Positions 46,001 to 57,749 of a stretch of DNA of 64,000 bases are shown here, in pieces (positions within the stretch are counted from its first letter, which is position 1; every line of letters begins with the position of its first letter). The notes beneath the pieces were generated by a model. It was not told the origin of the DNA. It made no database searches and saw only the letters and a list, made by a program, of their open reading frames with translations. A program made the position numbers and the translations under genes. Origin of the DNA: Casuarius casuarius (lineage: Eukaryota > Chordata > Aves > Casuariiformes > Casuariidae); the NCBI GenBank assembly GCA_003342895.1, contig PTFA01000012.1, positions 7,054,252 to 7,118,251 on the forward strand. Direction: 5' to 3'.

Positions 46001-47899
46001 GACAAACTGAGTTTATCAACTGAGCAATCAGCTGTCTGCAGTGAACTTGAAAATAAAGTTCTGTACTATTTAAGACATATACTGACATGATACTTAAGCT
46101 GACATTTGTGTAAGAATACGCCCTTATGACACTACAACTTCGCTGTGAACTTCATGATAGTCACTGCTTACTGACCTGAAAAGGAAAACCCTCTCAGTAA
46201 CTCAGGAGTGAGACGATCCCATTTCAGTTCTAGTTTGTATCAAGCAGTCTACAAAATGAAGTCATTTATAAGACTTTAATTGTTCCATCAGTGACAGACG
46301 GGAAGAGCTATCTGAGCCCTTCTCCTCTAAAGCTCGTTACAGAAGATTTAACATAATGAGTGACAGAATACTCATTAAGAAATGGAGGTGTTTGGAAGAT
46401 TCAATCCAGATGAGGAAAGTTTGCAGCCATTAACATTTTTGTAGAAAATATTGCAACACAAATCCCCACAGGAACCTTAGTTTCAGATTTGTTGTCTCTG
46501 CTGGGTTATTAATGAGTATGTGAGGCTGGTGCAAATGAGTCATGCCGAGCTGCAGCAGATTCCTGTTTTCTTAAATGTCTCATTACGGTATGTGTCAATA
46601 TGGCAAGGTTACAACTGCTAGACACATAGAGGCACCAACAGACATTAACATCTGAATTTCAGCAGTAATTTTTAAAGCCCTAAATATAAAACAGTGTTTT
46701 CTGTGCATAGATGAAACAGAATCTGAAAAACTTTGTTTATTGCATTTTAAAGTGTTTCACTGTGTAGGATACTATATAGGAGATGACTGTTCATATTAAA
46801 CTGTTTTTTTAAAAAAGATTTATAGATTAAACTGTAAACAATAAGGCTTTGATTGCCTAGAAAAAACTCATTTGTTTCAAAATGTTATTTTTTTAAGATG
46901 ATTGCATTTTCAAAAAGGATCACATTTTATTCATATGCATAATAAAATCATTAAATAATCTTTTCAACATAACATAAAATTGAAATGTAGTTCTTTCAAA
47001 GAACTATTTCAGCCCTGGTCATGGGAGAAGTGTACTGTACTTTAGAAACCATACAGAATAAAGTCTGTAAGACCTACCTGTATCAGGAAGGTTAAACCAA
47101 GGAATTTTTTTTAAATGTCAATGCTGTTTGTTATGCAAAATACAGTCATTGACAATCTCCCGCACTAAGCAACCCTAGACAATAGCCATGCGTCATAAGC
47201 TGTTCTTTTTGTGTGGAGATATACGAGGCTACATCAGGCTCTGAGTGACTGCACTTTACAAAAATATTAAGAGAAAAATGAACATTGTTATGCCCGCTGG
47301 AGCCGTCTTCCCTCTCTCAGCACATGCATTTAATCTCTCTTCTTAATCCTCTTTGGAACAATGAGACTCCCAAGAGATCTCACACATGAAACACTGCTCG
47401 TTTGCTTCAAGTATCTACGCAGCTATATTTTAAAGCTTCCCTCATAAAGATTAATACGATAAAATAAGACGTAAGACACAAGTTTTCACAGAAGCATGAC
47501 AATCCTGCAAAAAGCACCAGGAAATGTGAGGAAAGCATGAATACCAACATTTCATGTAGTGGAGCTAACATGGAGATTTTTTAAAAACACCAAAACTGGA
47601 ATCCGAAAGCACAAGAGTTGCAAGTAAAGGATGGTTAAAATGTACCACCTGTATTATTTGGAGAGTGTAGTTCTACAAGAAATCCAGGAACAAATTTCCT
47701 TACATACATTATTTATTACATCCAATCTATTGAATTCTGCAAGTAAAACTAATAATTAGCTGAGAATCAATGCATTTTTAATGGTATTTCAAGTATAGCT
47801 ATTTTATACTACAATAAATCTAAGGAAAAGCAAGATTTTTTAAGAGAATAAAATGTTTCAAAATGCTATGACTTTAAATTAATTTATGTTGAACACAGT
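43061..47899. other. Intergenic AT-rich sequence
   Basis: It contains a GT microsatellite at 45347-45378. The plus-strand open frame at 44664-45020 (118 codons, basic, no cysteine pattern) is unassigned. An AP-1-type TGAGTCA lies near 46538. I see nothing else. Confidence 0.5.
45347..45378. repeat. (GT)n microsatellite
   Basis: GT dinucleotides interrupted once by GCAT. Confidence 0.95.
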
Positions 47900-48555
47900 G
47901 GGTACCAGAGTCAATTCTCGTTGCCATGACAACAGACACTGAAAATTTAAACATCCAGCGACAGGCTGAATTCCCCGCAAAGAAGCTATTCTGCATTAAA
48001 ATTATATACTAGTGAAACATTAAACAGATCTACATGCAAACTATTTATTTGGAACGGACAGCTTAATTGCAGGTTTTAAAGAACAAAACTATTCAGACGC
48101 TAAGTTTATTATTTCGGTTTAAATTTCTCTGAGATTTAAATAGTGACCTGAAACCTAGTAAGGAAAAGGATCGAGGAGCCAATTACCACAGGTTCGTGAA
48201 GGAAGATACTTTTTGTAAACAGTGCGATTACACTATCAGTCCGTCATGTGCTTTTGATAAAGCGCTCGCTGGAACAGGTCTCATCCGGCACACGACATGA
48301 AACCTCTGCCTACAGCAGGCTCCGTTTGCATATTCCTGATACGCAGAGCATTTGGGAGCCTGATGAGGCATAATGATTTCTCAGATGGTTCTTTAACAAG
48401 CTGTAAAATTACTGGGTTTGAAAACGAATGTGCTCTGCCGGCGCCCAGTAGAGGTTGCGCATTAGCAAGGCTCTGTTAAAGGCAGAAGGGTTTTTTTGCA
48501 CCTGGGCAGGAAGCTGCAAGTCATCGGTATAAACTAAATGGAGAGGAAAGCATTT
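47900..48555. promoter_or_regulatory. Putative regulatory region 5' of the 49 kb CpG island
   Basis: AT-rich sequence that, unlike its surroundings, keeps scattered CpGs and many factor-like words: the X-box at 47920-47933, homeobox-type TTAATTG at about 48064, and an octamer-like TTTGCATA near 48326. It leads directly into the CpG island. The reading as conserved regulatory DNA is inference. Confidence 0.35.
47920..47933. promoter_or_regulatory. RFX X-box GTTGCCATGACAAC
   Basis: One mismatch from the perfect palindrome GTTGCCATGGCAAC bound by RFX-family winged-helix factors. It lies about 640-700 bases from the edge of the CpG island. X-boxes of this quality are typical of promoters and enhancers of cilium-related and neuroendocrine genes. 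Confidence 0.65.
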
Positions 48556-49985
48556 TAATATCTACCACTCAAACTTTCTAATAAAAGTATGCAGAAAAGA
48601 CGGCCACAAAACGAAACCACTACCTGCAATTTATACTCCGCAAATAAATCGCCGTGTGACCGTGCAGGGAGCCGAGGAGGCTGCGCCCGAGCCGGCGAGC
48701 GAGCGGCTTTGGCAGCACCGCAGCTGGGTTTGGGGGCTCTCCTTTGGGGGACCGCAGCTCCCTCACACCGCTGCCTCTCTTTCCACACCATACCAACCCA
48801 GGGACGGCTCGAACCAAAGGGGATTTAACTAACCGTTCCTACTTCACGCTATATTTAGTTCGTATATTAATGCTAGGAAAATATTGCCACGATCTGATGC
48901 CCACTTTCCCCTTTCCTGCTTCATGTTGCCCCAGGCGTCCTTCCCAGCTCCGCTGCCCCGGGGCGGCAGGCGGGGCCCCCGGCGAGCCTGGCCCTCTCGG
49001 GGCACCGGCCCAGGCCTCAGGGCTCAGCCACGGCACGAGGCAGGCGCGAAGCCGCCACCGTCGGTCGCCCCTCACCTGCCGGGGCGAGCAAGCGGCAGAG
49101 GCGGCTTCCATGCACCTCGGGGCGGCGGTGCCAGCAAGGCCGCTGAGGAAGCCGCTGCCTTGGCCCGCCGATCCTGCTGCGGTTTTCTCAGTCCTTGGTT
49201 ACGCAGCGAGGGGGAGCGGGGCGCCGACTACCTCCTTTCCGAGCAAAAAGAGGGTTTGGGGGAACTTCTCGTGCACAGAGACATCCCCTGTTTGCGGGAG
49301 ACCTTTCGGGAACACACCGAGAGGATGAGAAAACCGAAACGTGTTTTTACCAGCAAACCGAGGTGGCTCTGGGCACCGGCAGGGTGAGACGGCAGCTCAC
49401 CTGGCGCAGGAAGATGGCCGGTGCCCTCCAGCAGCGCCGCGAAGGAGAGGCGGGGGTGGCAGGCGCCCCCAGGGCCGCCGCGGCCTCCCTGCACGGACAC
49501 GGCTGCGCCAGAAACCGCTGCGAGGGCAGCGGCGACAACAGGCTCAGACCTCCACACTTCTGCTGGCCCTTCCTCCTCTCTCCTCCGGCAGCTCCTTTCC
49601 CTGGCTGCATGGATGGGCTCTGCCCCTCCCGCCCCCACTTTGGGGCAGAAATGCAATGGCTCGTGTTGCCCCCGGTCGGAGGACACGTCTTCACCAGCCC
49701 TGACCCACCGCAGAGGGAAGCGGGGGGCGCGGGATGTGCTGGCTCAGTCCAACCAAATACCGGCCTTTTCTGCCCCAGAGTGAAGGACGCCGACCGCCCC
49801 GGGCTGGGCCGAGATGGGGCCGGGCAGAGGCCAGGAGCGGGAGGGTCGGGAGGGCTGGCAGTGCCTGCAGGGCTGGCGGTGCCGCAGGGCCTGCACGCTG
49901 ATGTCGCTCGCCATGTCAACCCTGCAGGTCCTCTTCAGGCCACTCATCATCTGAAGTTACGAAGTCTTGTTTTCACAGGTCACGC
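48556..49985. promoter_or_regulatory. Large CpG island, promoter of an unidentified transcript
   Basis: About 1.4 kb of GC-rich, CpG-dense sequence (densest about 48920-49500) in AT-rich DNA. Two consensus donors on the minus strand, GGCAG|GTGAGG (exon end 49076) and GCCAG|GTGAGC (exon end 49401), and one on the plus strand, CAGG|GTGAGA (at 49383/49384), suggest first exons in one or both directions. The longest open frame (49195-49989, plus, 264 codons) is repetitive in Ala/Pro/Gly/Arg, overlaps frames on the other strand and matches no protein I know. In mammals PAM is upstream of SLCO4C1, so a PAM 5' non-coding exon is possible but not shown. Confidence 0.75.
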
Positions 49986-52319
49986 CTAAGGTTTCATTCG
50001 AGTTTTGCTGTGTCAAGGATCTAGTCTGCTAATGCTCTTTCATTTTTTAATTACGCTGTGAACATGGCCGTATAACTCTTTTAATAGTGGAGTGGATTCA
50101 GTTTTCATGTTGTGCAGAAACTTTTCCTTCTCTTTTCCCCGGCAAGCTCACACACTCCTGTGGCTTAAAAGATTTGTTTTACTGGGCCAATAAATTAACG
50201 TGAACACTCTTCCTTTACTTTCAGATTATGAACACCACTGCCATTTGCCATGACAGTCACTCATGGCATGAAATATCTCGAAACAACATTAGATGGCACA
50301 CACAGAACAGCAGGGATGATTTTTAATTAAGAGGGAATGAAGGAGCGGGTTGTGCAGCACGATAATGGAAGTTGCCTCTCAGACACTGAGCATCGATCAG
50401 CCACTCCTGCTCCAAGTTTTCAAGGCCGTCGTAGGAACACTAAGTCACAGTAAATAAATCCTTAAAGACTTCAAGAGATTTGGGGGCCCTCCTGGCTAAC
50501 TTATTCACTGCATTTTTGGACTGTTTCCTGCTCCAAAGATGGTGCAGTTCTCCAGAACCGCGGAGCAACACAGCAAAGCATACATCGGCAAAATGCCTTT
50601 TTTGCACTTAGAGACTTTTAATTCTTCAATATAAAACAACTCAATGCCAGTGTAGAACTACCCCAATTATTTTAAAACTGGGTACATTTCTTCTTCTGAT
50701 TTCCTGGAATAGCTCCATATTTTCTTCTGCGTAACAAAGGAATGAATTCGTCAGATGACTAAGAGACAAAGCATCAGCTTTGGTGATTCATTCTAGCTCA
50801 AAAATGAGCTTGCACAAAACAATATAAAAGAAAGAGCATTTTCTCAGTACAGATTTCTAGAGATCTGCTTTATAGCAATTGTATACATGCCACAAAAGCA
50901 AATCATTCAAGATAGGTCTGCGCCAAAGCGCAAGTAATAATAGCATTGCCTACTTTTGTATCTTTCTGGTGACTGAAAGCAATGTGCGTAGTTCAAGGAT
51001 TGCTTACTCTTTACTGAAATGCAGCCACTTCAGGGACACATCATGTTATTGTTGTGTCCCTTGGTACAATAGTAAATTTTCAAAAGTAGAAGTTCTTTCA
51101 ATGAAAGACAGAGCAAACAGTGATAAATACTACAATGGAAATAGAAACCATGAAGTTGTTGCAGAGCAAATCTTTTTATCTTTTCTTTTGAAAAGATAGC
51201 TTGTTTCGCTGATTGCATAAAAGTGAGATGTTTTCTCAAAATCAAATGCAATTTACGGTTATGTTTATTTTGTGGAAAACATCTCAATTTTTATATCAAA
51301 TCAAAATCAGTGTTTTTCTCTATTTCATACGTTTGCCTGATGTCATCCTGTGCATCCTGCAGACACTTACTAGGAAACAGAGGTATCTGTGACAGGTGGC
51401 CTGCAGAAATTCTCTTATTAAGACATGGAATCTGACATCATAAATACAGTGTCAAATTATGTAATCCTTTTACAAAAACACCTCAGTAAAAACAGAGACT
51501 CTCTTTGCAGTCATGTCTTTCTCTACGCAGCATTGCACTTGGACTCATGACTGTGAGCAAATGCTTCAGATAATAGTGTTTCTTAATCAGCCAGAAAGCT
51601 TGCAATTAACCCGAGAAAGATACTCCGTCCCCTGCTTCTCCTAAGACTGTATGCGTTGCGTCTGATGAACTTCCAAGCTCTGCAGCTGCCCACTTTTCCC
51701 CCCACCCCCAGCATTTTGTTAAGAGCAGGTAGTGGCATAGACTGTTGTCACAGAATAATTCAAATATTTCTGGGCAATGTTTGTTGGAAATCGAGTGAAA
51801 ATGCTTTTGTCTAAGCTGCAGAGACTGATTCCATGGCAATGTTCAATTGCATTTTTGGATCACTGAGATGGAACATGCATTTCTTTATATTTGATGAAAA
51901 GAATATTTATTATGGGGAACCATGCAGAATTTAATATTCATTCTCTTGATCTAAAGCTTTGTAAATAATGTAGAAGGTAAACACACTTTTCTCCTTTCTT
52001 AAACTTGGCTAATTGTGAAACATTTGGGGACACTCCAATTTTCTTTTTTAATGTGTGTTTCTCTTCTTGTATAGATAAATCATGATATGGTTCTAAACCT
52101 GAAATAATGGGATGAACACGTCACCAGACTGTTAAATTAAAGGATTGAGTGGTGCTGGCCAACCTCATAAAATTCCTGATAAGCTCTGCCTTATCCCATA
52201 TTTATCTGACAAAACGTGTTCATTCACTGTGTCCCTTTCCTTCGGCATGCATGCACATACAACACAGAGTAAAGGAAAGCACTTCTAAAGTAAGCTAAAA
52301 AACACATCTATTATTTTGT
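49986..52319. other. Intergenic or intronic AT-rich sequence
   Basis: No exon or repeat was recognised. A CCAAT-like GGGCCAATAAATT is near 50180. Short open frames only. Confidence 0.5.
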
Positions 52320-52450
52320 CACAGAAATGCAGCATTTCATTTATAGATCCCAAAGCTCTCTACAAGAGTGACTTAGTATTATAGATCTCACTGGCATGAC
52401 AAATATGGACATTTTAACTAGTTTATGTAAAGACACTGTTCCTGAGGAGA
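52320..52450. repeat. Possible decayed MIR/L2-like tail
   Basis: CATTTATAGATCCCAAAGCT followed by CTCTACAAG resembles the 'cattt...gatctcaaagcgctttacaa' tail of ancient amniote MIR/L2-class repeats. It is in the opposite orientation to the copy near 59.5 kb. Confidence 0.35.
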
Positions 52451-54348
52451 GGGAATGGGCTGATACACCCAAGACCAAGGTACTCGCTAAAGCCAGCACA
52501 GGGCGCATTACAAGCATATCTAACATGAATAGTAGCTTCCACTGCTTGAGCTAATATGAGATAGCACCCATAAAAGCCTTAAGGTCCTCCTCACAGAATA
52601 GGCAGGATCTGTGATTTAATTGCATACTCAAGAATTTTAGCTGTCAGAGATGGTGCTATGCATTCATAACAACCTGTTCCTCGATCTGTGAGGGAGGGCT
52701 CAATGACGTTTAGCTGTAGAGTTGGTCACTCATTGCATGAAACATCTTACCTGTGAAGGAAAATCCTAGTGCAAAAATCTCATGCCATCAGAGATACTGT
52801 TAGTTCTGAGCACAACTGGCAGACTAGCCCTTAGAGAAAGAAATAACCCAACCAGAAAGTCCCCATTACGTATTACAGAAAGAAAAAAACCCAACATGAT
52901 AGGGAAGCTCTGACATGATAAAGTATAAATGAGTTCACAAAGGGATTAGACAAATTTATGTAGGAAGGTCTGTCAGAAGCTATGAAACACGGCTGTCTGG
53001 AGGCAGCCCCTTGCTCCGAAAGCTCAGCTACTGGAAGCGTGAGCTCAATGCTTGCCCTCTTCTTTCTGCTTTCTCCTTAAGCATCTGCTAGTCTGCTGCT
53101 GGAAAGAGCAGTTGCGGCCAGCCATTTGATCTGACCAGTCTAGTTGAATTAAGGCATCAGGGTTGAAAAGATGAACTAAGTTTAGCAATGGACAAAGACT
53201 TGATAAGCTCACTTTCTTTAATAACAACTCAGTGCGTTAATTTGTTATGACACACATTCGCTAGCGCTGTTGTTATTATCTTTGAGATGGGCATGAACTG
53301 CAAGATACTACACACAAGTTTTGAATGTGCTTCAGTGAGTGAAAGAGCGAGCCATGTGTCTTACTCACGCAGAAGCAGAACTGAGAGTGGGAGGCTTACA
53401 TGCTCACTGTCAGTTCATTGTGACTGTGTTAAATGCAAATTTTATCATTTGGCCTTTTTGGTTTTTTACTTGTCAGAATAAAAGGAAACACTACGTGAAG
53501 TGATCCTCAGCATGTCATGAGTAATGGGAATGAAGGGATTTAGAGCCATCCACATGTTACCTTCTCAAAAGAAGAATAAAGTAGAAAGCAGGAGTATGCT
53601 GTGGCTAGAATGCAGAATCGTGATTTCATTTGTTCTTCTTCAGAAAGAGGGAAAAAGTAGTGACAGCAATTCTCTTGGCTAAGAAAAATAAATTAAAAAA
53701 AAAAGGTTTATATGAGGGAAAGGCTTGACCTGAATTAGCTTGAAAACAAACTGCAAACACCGTGCCAGCCTTTAGCAAGTATTAGCAATAATTTGAATAG
53801 ATCTCTAGAAATTTCAAATACAGCTATGCATCAGAGTGAGAATTTTATCAGTAGCTTTAAACCTTTTTAGGTGCATTTCACACTGATGATGCTGAGCCTT
53901 AAAATAACAATACAAAGTGTTAAGAGAAGTGTAGTGCTAGGGAAAGATGCAGCTGTGGAAATCCTAAGGAAAATTCCTCTTTTTTCCATATCAAACATTC
54001 CAGTGATACCCCACAAAGTATGTCAGCCCTGTCTCGATGAACCACCTCTTCAGGCTAAAAGATAATTCACTTTCCATACTGTATTATCAGCAACGAGCTG
54101 ATGAGGTGTTCAGAGCCAGATACGAATCAGGTTTTAAGCTGAAGCTTAGTGTCTGGGCTCAAGGCCAGATCACGCTAGGGTTCATATTCAGAGACATAAA
54201 TCTGACGAGCTCTTCTCACAAGATATCAGCTAAAAATGACAGCCATTTGGAATAATGGAAATCTCACAATATCTGCCAGTTGTGCTGCATGTGGGTTGTA
54301 CTCCTAGCCTGAAAACAGCACAGAGGTTAAAGCTCACGGACAGAACTT
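52451..54348. other. Intergenic AT-rich sequence, nothing recognised
   Basis: Open frames of 60-72 codons only, none with a known domain. Confidence 0.5.
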
Positions 54349-54472
54349 TGGCCCCAGCTCAGCAAAACACATTAAGTACATGCTTAAGCTGATCCCTAAT
54401 CGAAAAAGCACAAACCTAAGCACATGTTTATATTCAGTCATTTGCTAAAGTGCTTTCCTGAATCAGGACCTG
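54349..54472. repeat. Palindromic MITE-like ancient amniote repeat
   Basis: The ends are imperfect inverted repeats: GGCCCCAGCTCAGCAAAACA at the left, and the reverse complement of the right end, GGTCCTGATTCAGGAAAGCA. Inside are the words ACATGCTTAAG and CTAAGCACATG. The arrangement matches a non-autonomous, palindromic repeat common in bird, turtle and crocodile DNA ('gattcagcaaagcacttaagcacatgcttaa'). I do not know its formal family name. Confidence 0.6.
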
Positions 54473-57400
54473 ATTCTGGGGGAATAAGAGGTTCTGGCAA
54501 AACTATCTCAGTTGCTTTCTATTTTCCATTCACCCAGAATATTGCCTGTTTTACAGAGGTTTTGGATTATGAATAACAAATAATTATCATAACAATTTAT
54601 GCAAGGAAATTGAGTGCCAGGTTTATTTTAAGAGTGCCTAATAACAAAACAGACTGGAAGAACTGTGTACAGTATAAAGCTTGCATTGTAGCTTGCAGTT
54701 TTACTAATACTGATGTCATTTCCAAAGCTTTGTAATTTACCCCAGACTCTCTTTACAGCATATAATGCGTATTTACATTTTCTCTGCAGTTGCTGCTAGC
54801 ATTTCAGAAGAATGGATGACACTCATGCTGCCAGATTTAGAGACTCAGCTGGATGAGGGAAAATAATACTTCACGACTCCAATCACAATATTTGTGTATT
54901 AATGAGTTGCTAATTTAAGATCTGGAACTGATCTTTCAGTTCCAAACTTCCTCAAAAACAAGGAGTGTTTAGAATTAATGTTTTAGATTAGCTCATTATC
55001 TATTTATATCTCTGCTCTTGAAGTTCTGCCCTTGACTGGATTTTAGATCTATATCTAGTTTAGAAGTGGATGGTCTTGATTTACTTCTCAAGTACTGTAC
55101 AGTATACTTGATATCTTCATCCCACAAAAGATACAAAGTATTGTTGCGTTTGATAGATGCAGCAGTGGCATAGCCTCATATCTCACTTTTATGGAAAGTA
55201 AAGAAAGAAGAAATAAAGAAACCAAGGGCCAAGAACAAGTCATATTTTCAACAACAGGAAGAGAAAGGAAATGTCATAGCTGCATAGTGAGTTCCTCAAA
55301 GTAATATGACAGGCTCTCATAGAATAATTGAAAAAGAAAAATATTTAAAATACAGTAAAAACATAAATTAGAGGGCTTTCATACAGAACAAATTATGCTA
55401 AACATGAGAGAGGAAATACGAAGGAAAGAATTGACATGGCAGGGAGCTGTGCTGATTAGGAAGTGGGCAATTTAATTTCTTCAGGAGCGTGAAACTCCAG
55501 CATGAATTAATTTGCTGCATGCAGAGTCCTGCTGTTTTCTCTTCTTTCCTCAATCACTGTTTACTACATAAAGTCACATCTCACCTATCTTCTTTGATTG
55601 TTTAATTTTAGCAGGATTTTCTTTTCACAAGATTGTTCATACAGCTAAGCTTTACTCTGCATGTAATACATAAACACATTACTTAGGGCCACAGGACCAC
55701 TGAGGCTATTTCAAGTCTGAAACAATATTGTTCCAACATTTTGCTTTTATCAAATCATTTCACTGAATTTTAATAAGGTATCCAGGCAACGATCCACCGC
55801 TGCCTCTGCAACAATAACTCCCATCTTCTTCAGTGGATGTTCTGGATTTCTAAGGAATAAGGACCTAACTCGCGCAGATAATAAGCAGGCAGATGAGCTC
55901 ATCCCGCTAAGTAAGATTAAGCTCCACTAAGCTAGCAGTGCTACTTTTAGGATGCAACTGAAGAAATCCAACAGGACCAGATTATGTTTATAGGCTAGAA
56001 GGAAGAGAGGGACCACTAGAAGGCACTGCGCTTTAGAAATGTTTAGGGTACACATTACTAGTGAAAAGCGGTCAGCTTTTAAAATGGTAAACATTAGGCA
56101 CCCAAAGCTTCCAAAATTTTGGAACATGTATTGCTTACTGAAAGAAAATATCAAGAAACAAGTCATTCGTCCTTCAAAAGCTAATAATGATCCTGTTTGG
56201 ACCGCTTATGAGAAGATCAGAGAACAGACTACAGACTGCCAGTAAGAGTGACCTCTTCTACTTAGCCCAAATATCCCAAACTTTGGTTCTGGAACCATGT
56301 ATTTACAAATTTCACTAGTTTATTAACTAAACTAAATATATAAGCAAATAAAAAAGACAATAAATTTCCAAGCTAATCAAATGAGAGATGACTTACTGCC
56401 AATCAAATTAAACTTACAATTAGGTTTATTATACTAGATTTCATAAACTAAAAATTCCTTAAAAGGTTGTTGGAATGAGAGTAGTTTAAATATCAGTCCA
56501 CAAAGTACCACAGAATTAATTATTTTCCTGAAGTATTAGCAACTGAGCCTTGTATACAGAGAATTTGTCCCAATCTTAGTGAAAGATGCTTACAATTCTC
56601 CTTTTATTTCATGTTATTGAGTAGCTCAACACACCCCAAACTGTGGAAAGGTCAGTCTTCAAACTGGTCAGGTAGCAAACGCTTCCTCTTCGTAATGTGA
56701 GGCTCAGTTTTAATGTAAAATCCTGTCTTGAAGATGCATATCATTTCCAGGAGTGCTGGAAAATTTCTAGCTGCACTTTCCCAGATCACCAGGTCTAAAA
56801 TCACGGTTATCCTTATATAGTTTTAACTTAGACAGAGAGAGGATTTTCATTAAATACCTACTTAGAAGCAATCAGTTCTGTTATTAGTAATGTGACTTAT
56901 TTTATCTTTCTGAAAATGCCCCCTGTAATAAAAGGTGAGTGGATATAAGTTTCCATTTCACTGGCTTGCATCCCAGCATCAAAATTCTGGATTTCAGAGA
57001 TAATACTAAGAAGCTGAGGCACAGGGGAAGCTATATTTAGGAGGAAGCAGGAAAATTGTATGAGAAACCTCCAAGAACAGCCATCCGCTGCAGCCTCTTG
57101 TTTCCAGTTCCAGCAGTCCCTGCTTTCAATTCCTCACAACAGAGAGGGGGAAGCTTTGGGGGTGGGTTTATTTGGGAATTTGGGAATTGGCTGTAAATTT
57201 AACACCTAGTTCAACTAAATCAGATTAAGAGGGGCCTGGGCTAGGATGTAACAGGGTTTGCTGTGTTTTGCTCACTCTCAGCTGACAAAGGGTTCTTGGG
57301 AGCCACCTGCAGCTGGGGCATTTGCAGCCATCCCTGGGCTGCTGCAGAGTTTGGATTTATCCTGAAGAATAGCACTGGCCAGAGAGCCACTGAAGCAGGC

Positions 57401-57696
57401 TCCTGGCAGCTCTACACTTTGTACCTCTTTGCAACCGGACACAGCAAAAAATTTGGCTGGAAGCACTTTGCATCTTTTACTTTCAGTAAGAGAGATATCT
57501 ATTTTAAATGTATCAGTAAATGAATTATAATGGATATTTTCAGGCTAATCTCCTAACTTATGTGAAAGACAATGCCTGCAGGAAGAGAATTTGAGCACAA
57601 CCATTTCAGTACCATCCACTGTGGTACCTTTTCATAATATTTGGCTTATTCTCCAAAGAGAATCATGAACTCATGAGATGAGTAGATATGAGTGAG
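54473..57696. other. Intergenic AT-rich sequence, nothing recognised
   Basis: No exon, RNA gene or clear repeat. The open frame at 56039-56245 (plus, 68 codons) resembles no known protein. Confidence 0.5.
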
Positions 57697-57749
57697 AAAA
57701 CAAACAAAAAAACAAAACAAAATGAAACAACAACAAAAAAAACCCAAAA
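57697..57749. repeat. A-rich low-complexity tract
   Basis: CAAA/CAAAA-type repeats such as AACAAACAAAAAAACAAAAC. Confidence 0.85.

Noticed and set aside
49195..49989. 264-codon plus-strand open frame in the 49 kb CpG island
   Set aside because: Stops are depleted by GC content, and equally long frames run on the opposite strand and in other registers (49347-49919 minus, 48744-49328 plus). The product is Ala/Pro/Gly/Arg-rich with no domain or signal peptide.
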